NCBI GenBank assembly: GCA_905221605.1
Contig: CAJNDS010000050.1
Location: forward strand, 180,973 to 244,972
Direction: 5' to 3'
DNA: 64,000 nt
From: Symbiodinium natans
Taxonomy: Eukaryota; Sar; Dinophyceae; Suessiales; Symbiodiniaceae
The translations under genes and the position numbers were made by a program. Below the pieces are notes generated by a model. That model had not been told where the DNA came from, did no database searches, and saw only the letters and a program-made list of their open reading frames with translations. Positions 63,931-64,000 of the stretch are shown here, in pieces (the first letter of the stretch is position 1; each line of letters opens with the position of its first letter).

Positions 63931-64000
<70 letters not shown>
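63928..64000. repeat. (CT)n microsatellite reaching window end
   Basis: Over 30 CT units continue to the last base of the window, preceded by TTTCTTTCTC. Confidence 0.97.

Overview
The window looks like nuclear DNA of a dinoflagellate of the Symbiodiniaceae type. The reasons are sparse host genes in long gene-free tracts, interstitial TTTAGGG/CCCTAAA-like arrays, 12-base matches to the 3' part of the dinoflagellate spliced leader, a copia polyprotein with a fused methyltransferase-like domain, and nested retroelements. Taxonomy is an inference from these traits; no rRNA or conserved marker is present.

Layout: (1) 1-6196 gene-poor DNA. (2) 6197-7918 (-) intact single-domain voltage-gated cation channel, the best host gene. 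(3) 7919-13368 gene-poor DNA with five consecutive blocks of tandem repeats. (4) 13369-21777 a complete, apparently recent Ty1/copia element on the - strand: apparently identical 330-bp LTRs, GAGAG target duplication, PBS, PPT, one open 2249-codon gag-pol frame ending in a C5-methyltransferase-like domain, and a third membrane-protein ORF. (5) 21778-26471 gene-poor DNA, then a P-loop ATPase gene (-) cut by an in-frame TAA. (6) 26472-31770 gene-poor, repeat-rich DNA. (7) 31771-46241 (perhaps to 46929) a GC-rich integrated Polinton-like / PLV-type DNA virus: B-family polymerase with embedded HNH and SF1 helicase, C5 methyltransferase, packaging ATPase, minor and major capsid proteins, AT-hook protein, S74-tailed fibre and rve integrase. 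(8) 47184-62300 a LINE-type non-LTR element (-) whose endonuclease domain is interrupted by a 12.7-kb tyrosine-recombinase (DIRS/Ngaro/PAT-class) retroelement (+) with split direct repeats A1-ORFs-B1-A2-B2. (9) 62300-64000 low-complexity DNA ending in a CT microsatellite.

Three unrelated mobile elements (copia, YR retroelement, Polinton-like virus) each carry their own C5-methyltransferase-type domain. The YR element is about twice the usual length, places its recombinase upstream of RT, and carries extra ORFs; the viral element has a PolB-HNH-helicase fusion and start-codon-overlapping TAAATG motifs. These are the strongest candidates for undescribed biology. Several genes in the viral and YR elements are frameshifted, often at C-runs, whereas copia and the channel are fully open, so decay and assembly error must be separated before claiming activity.
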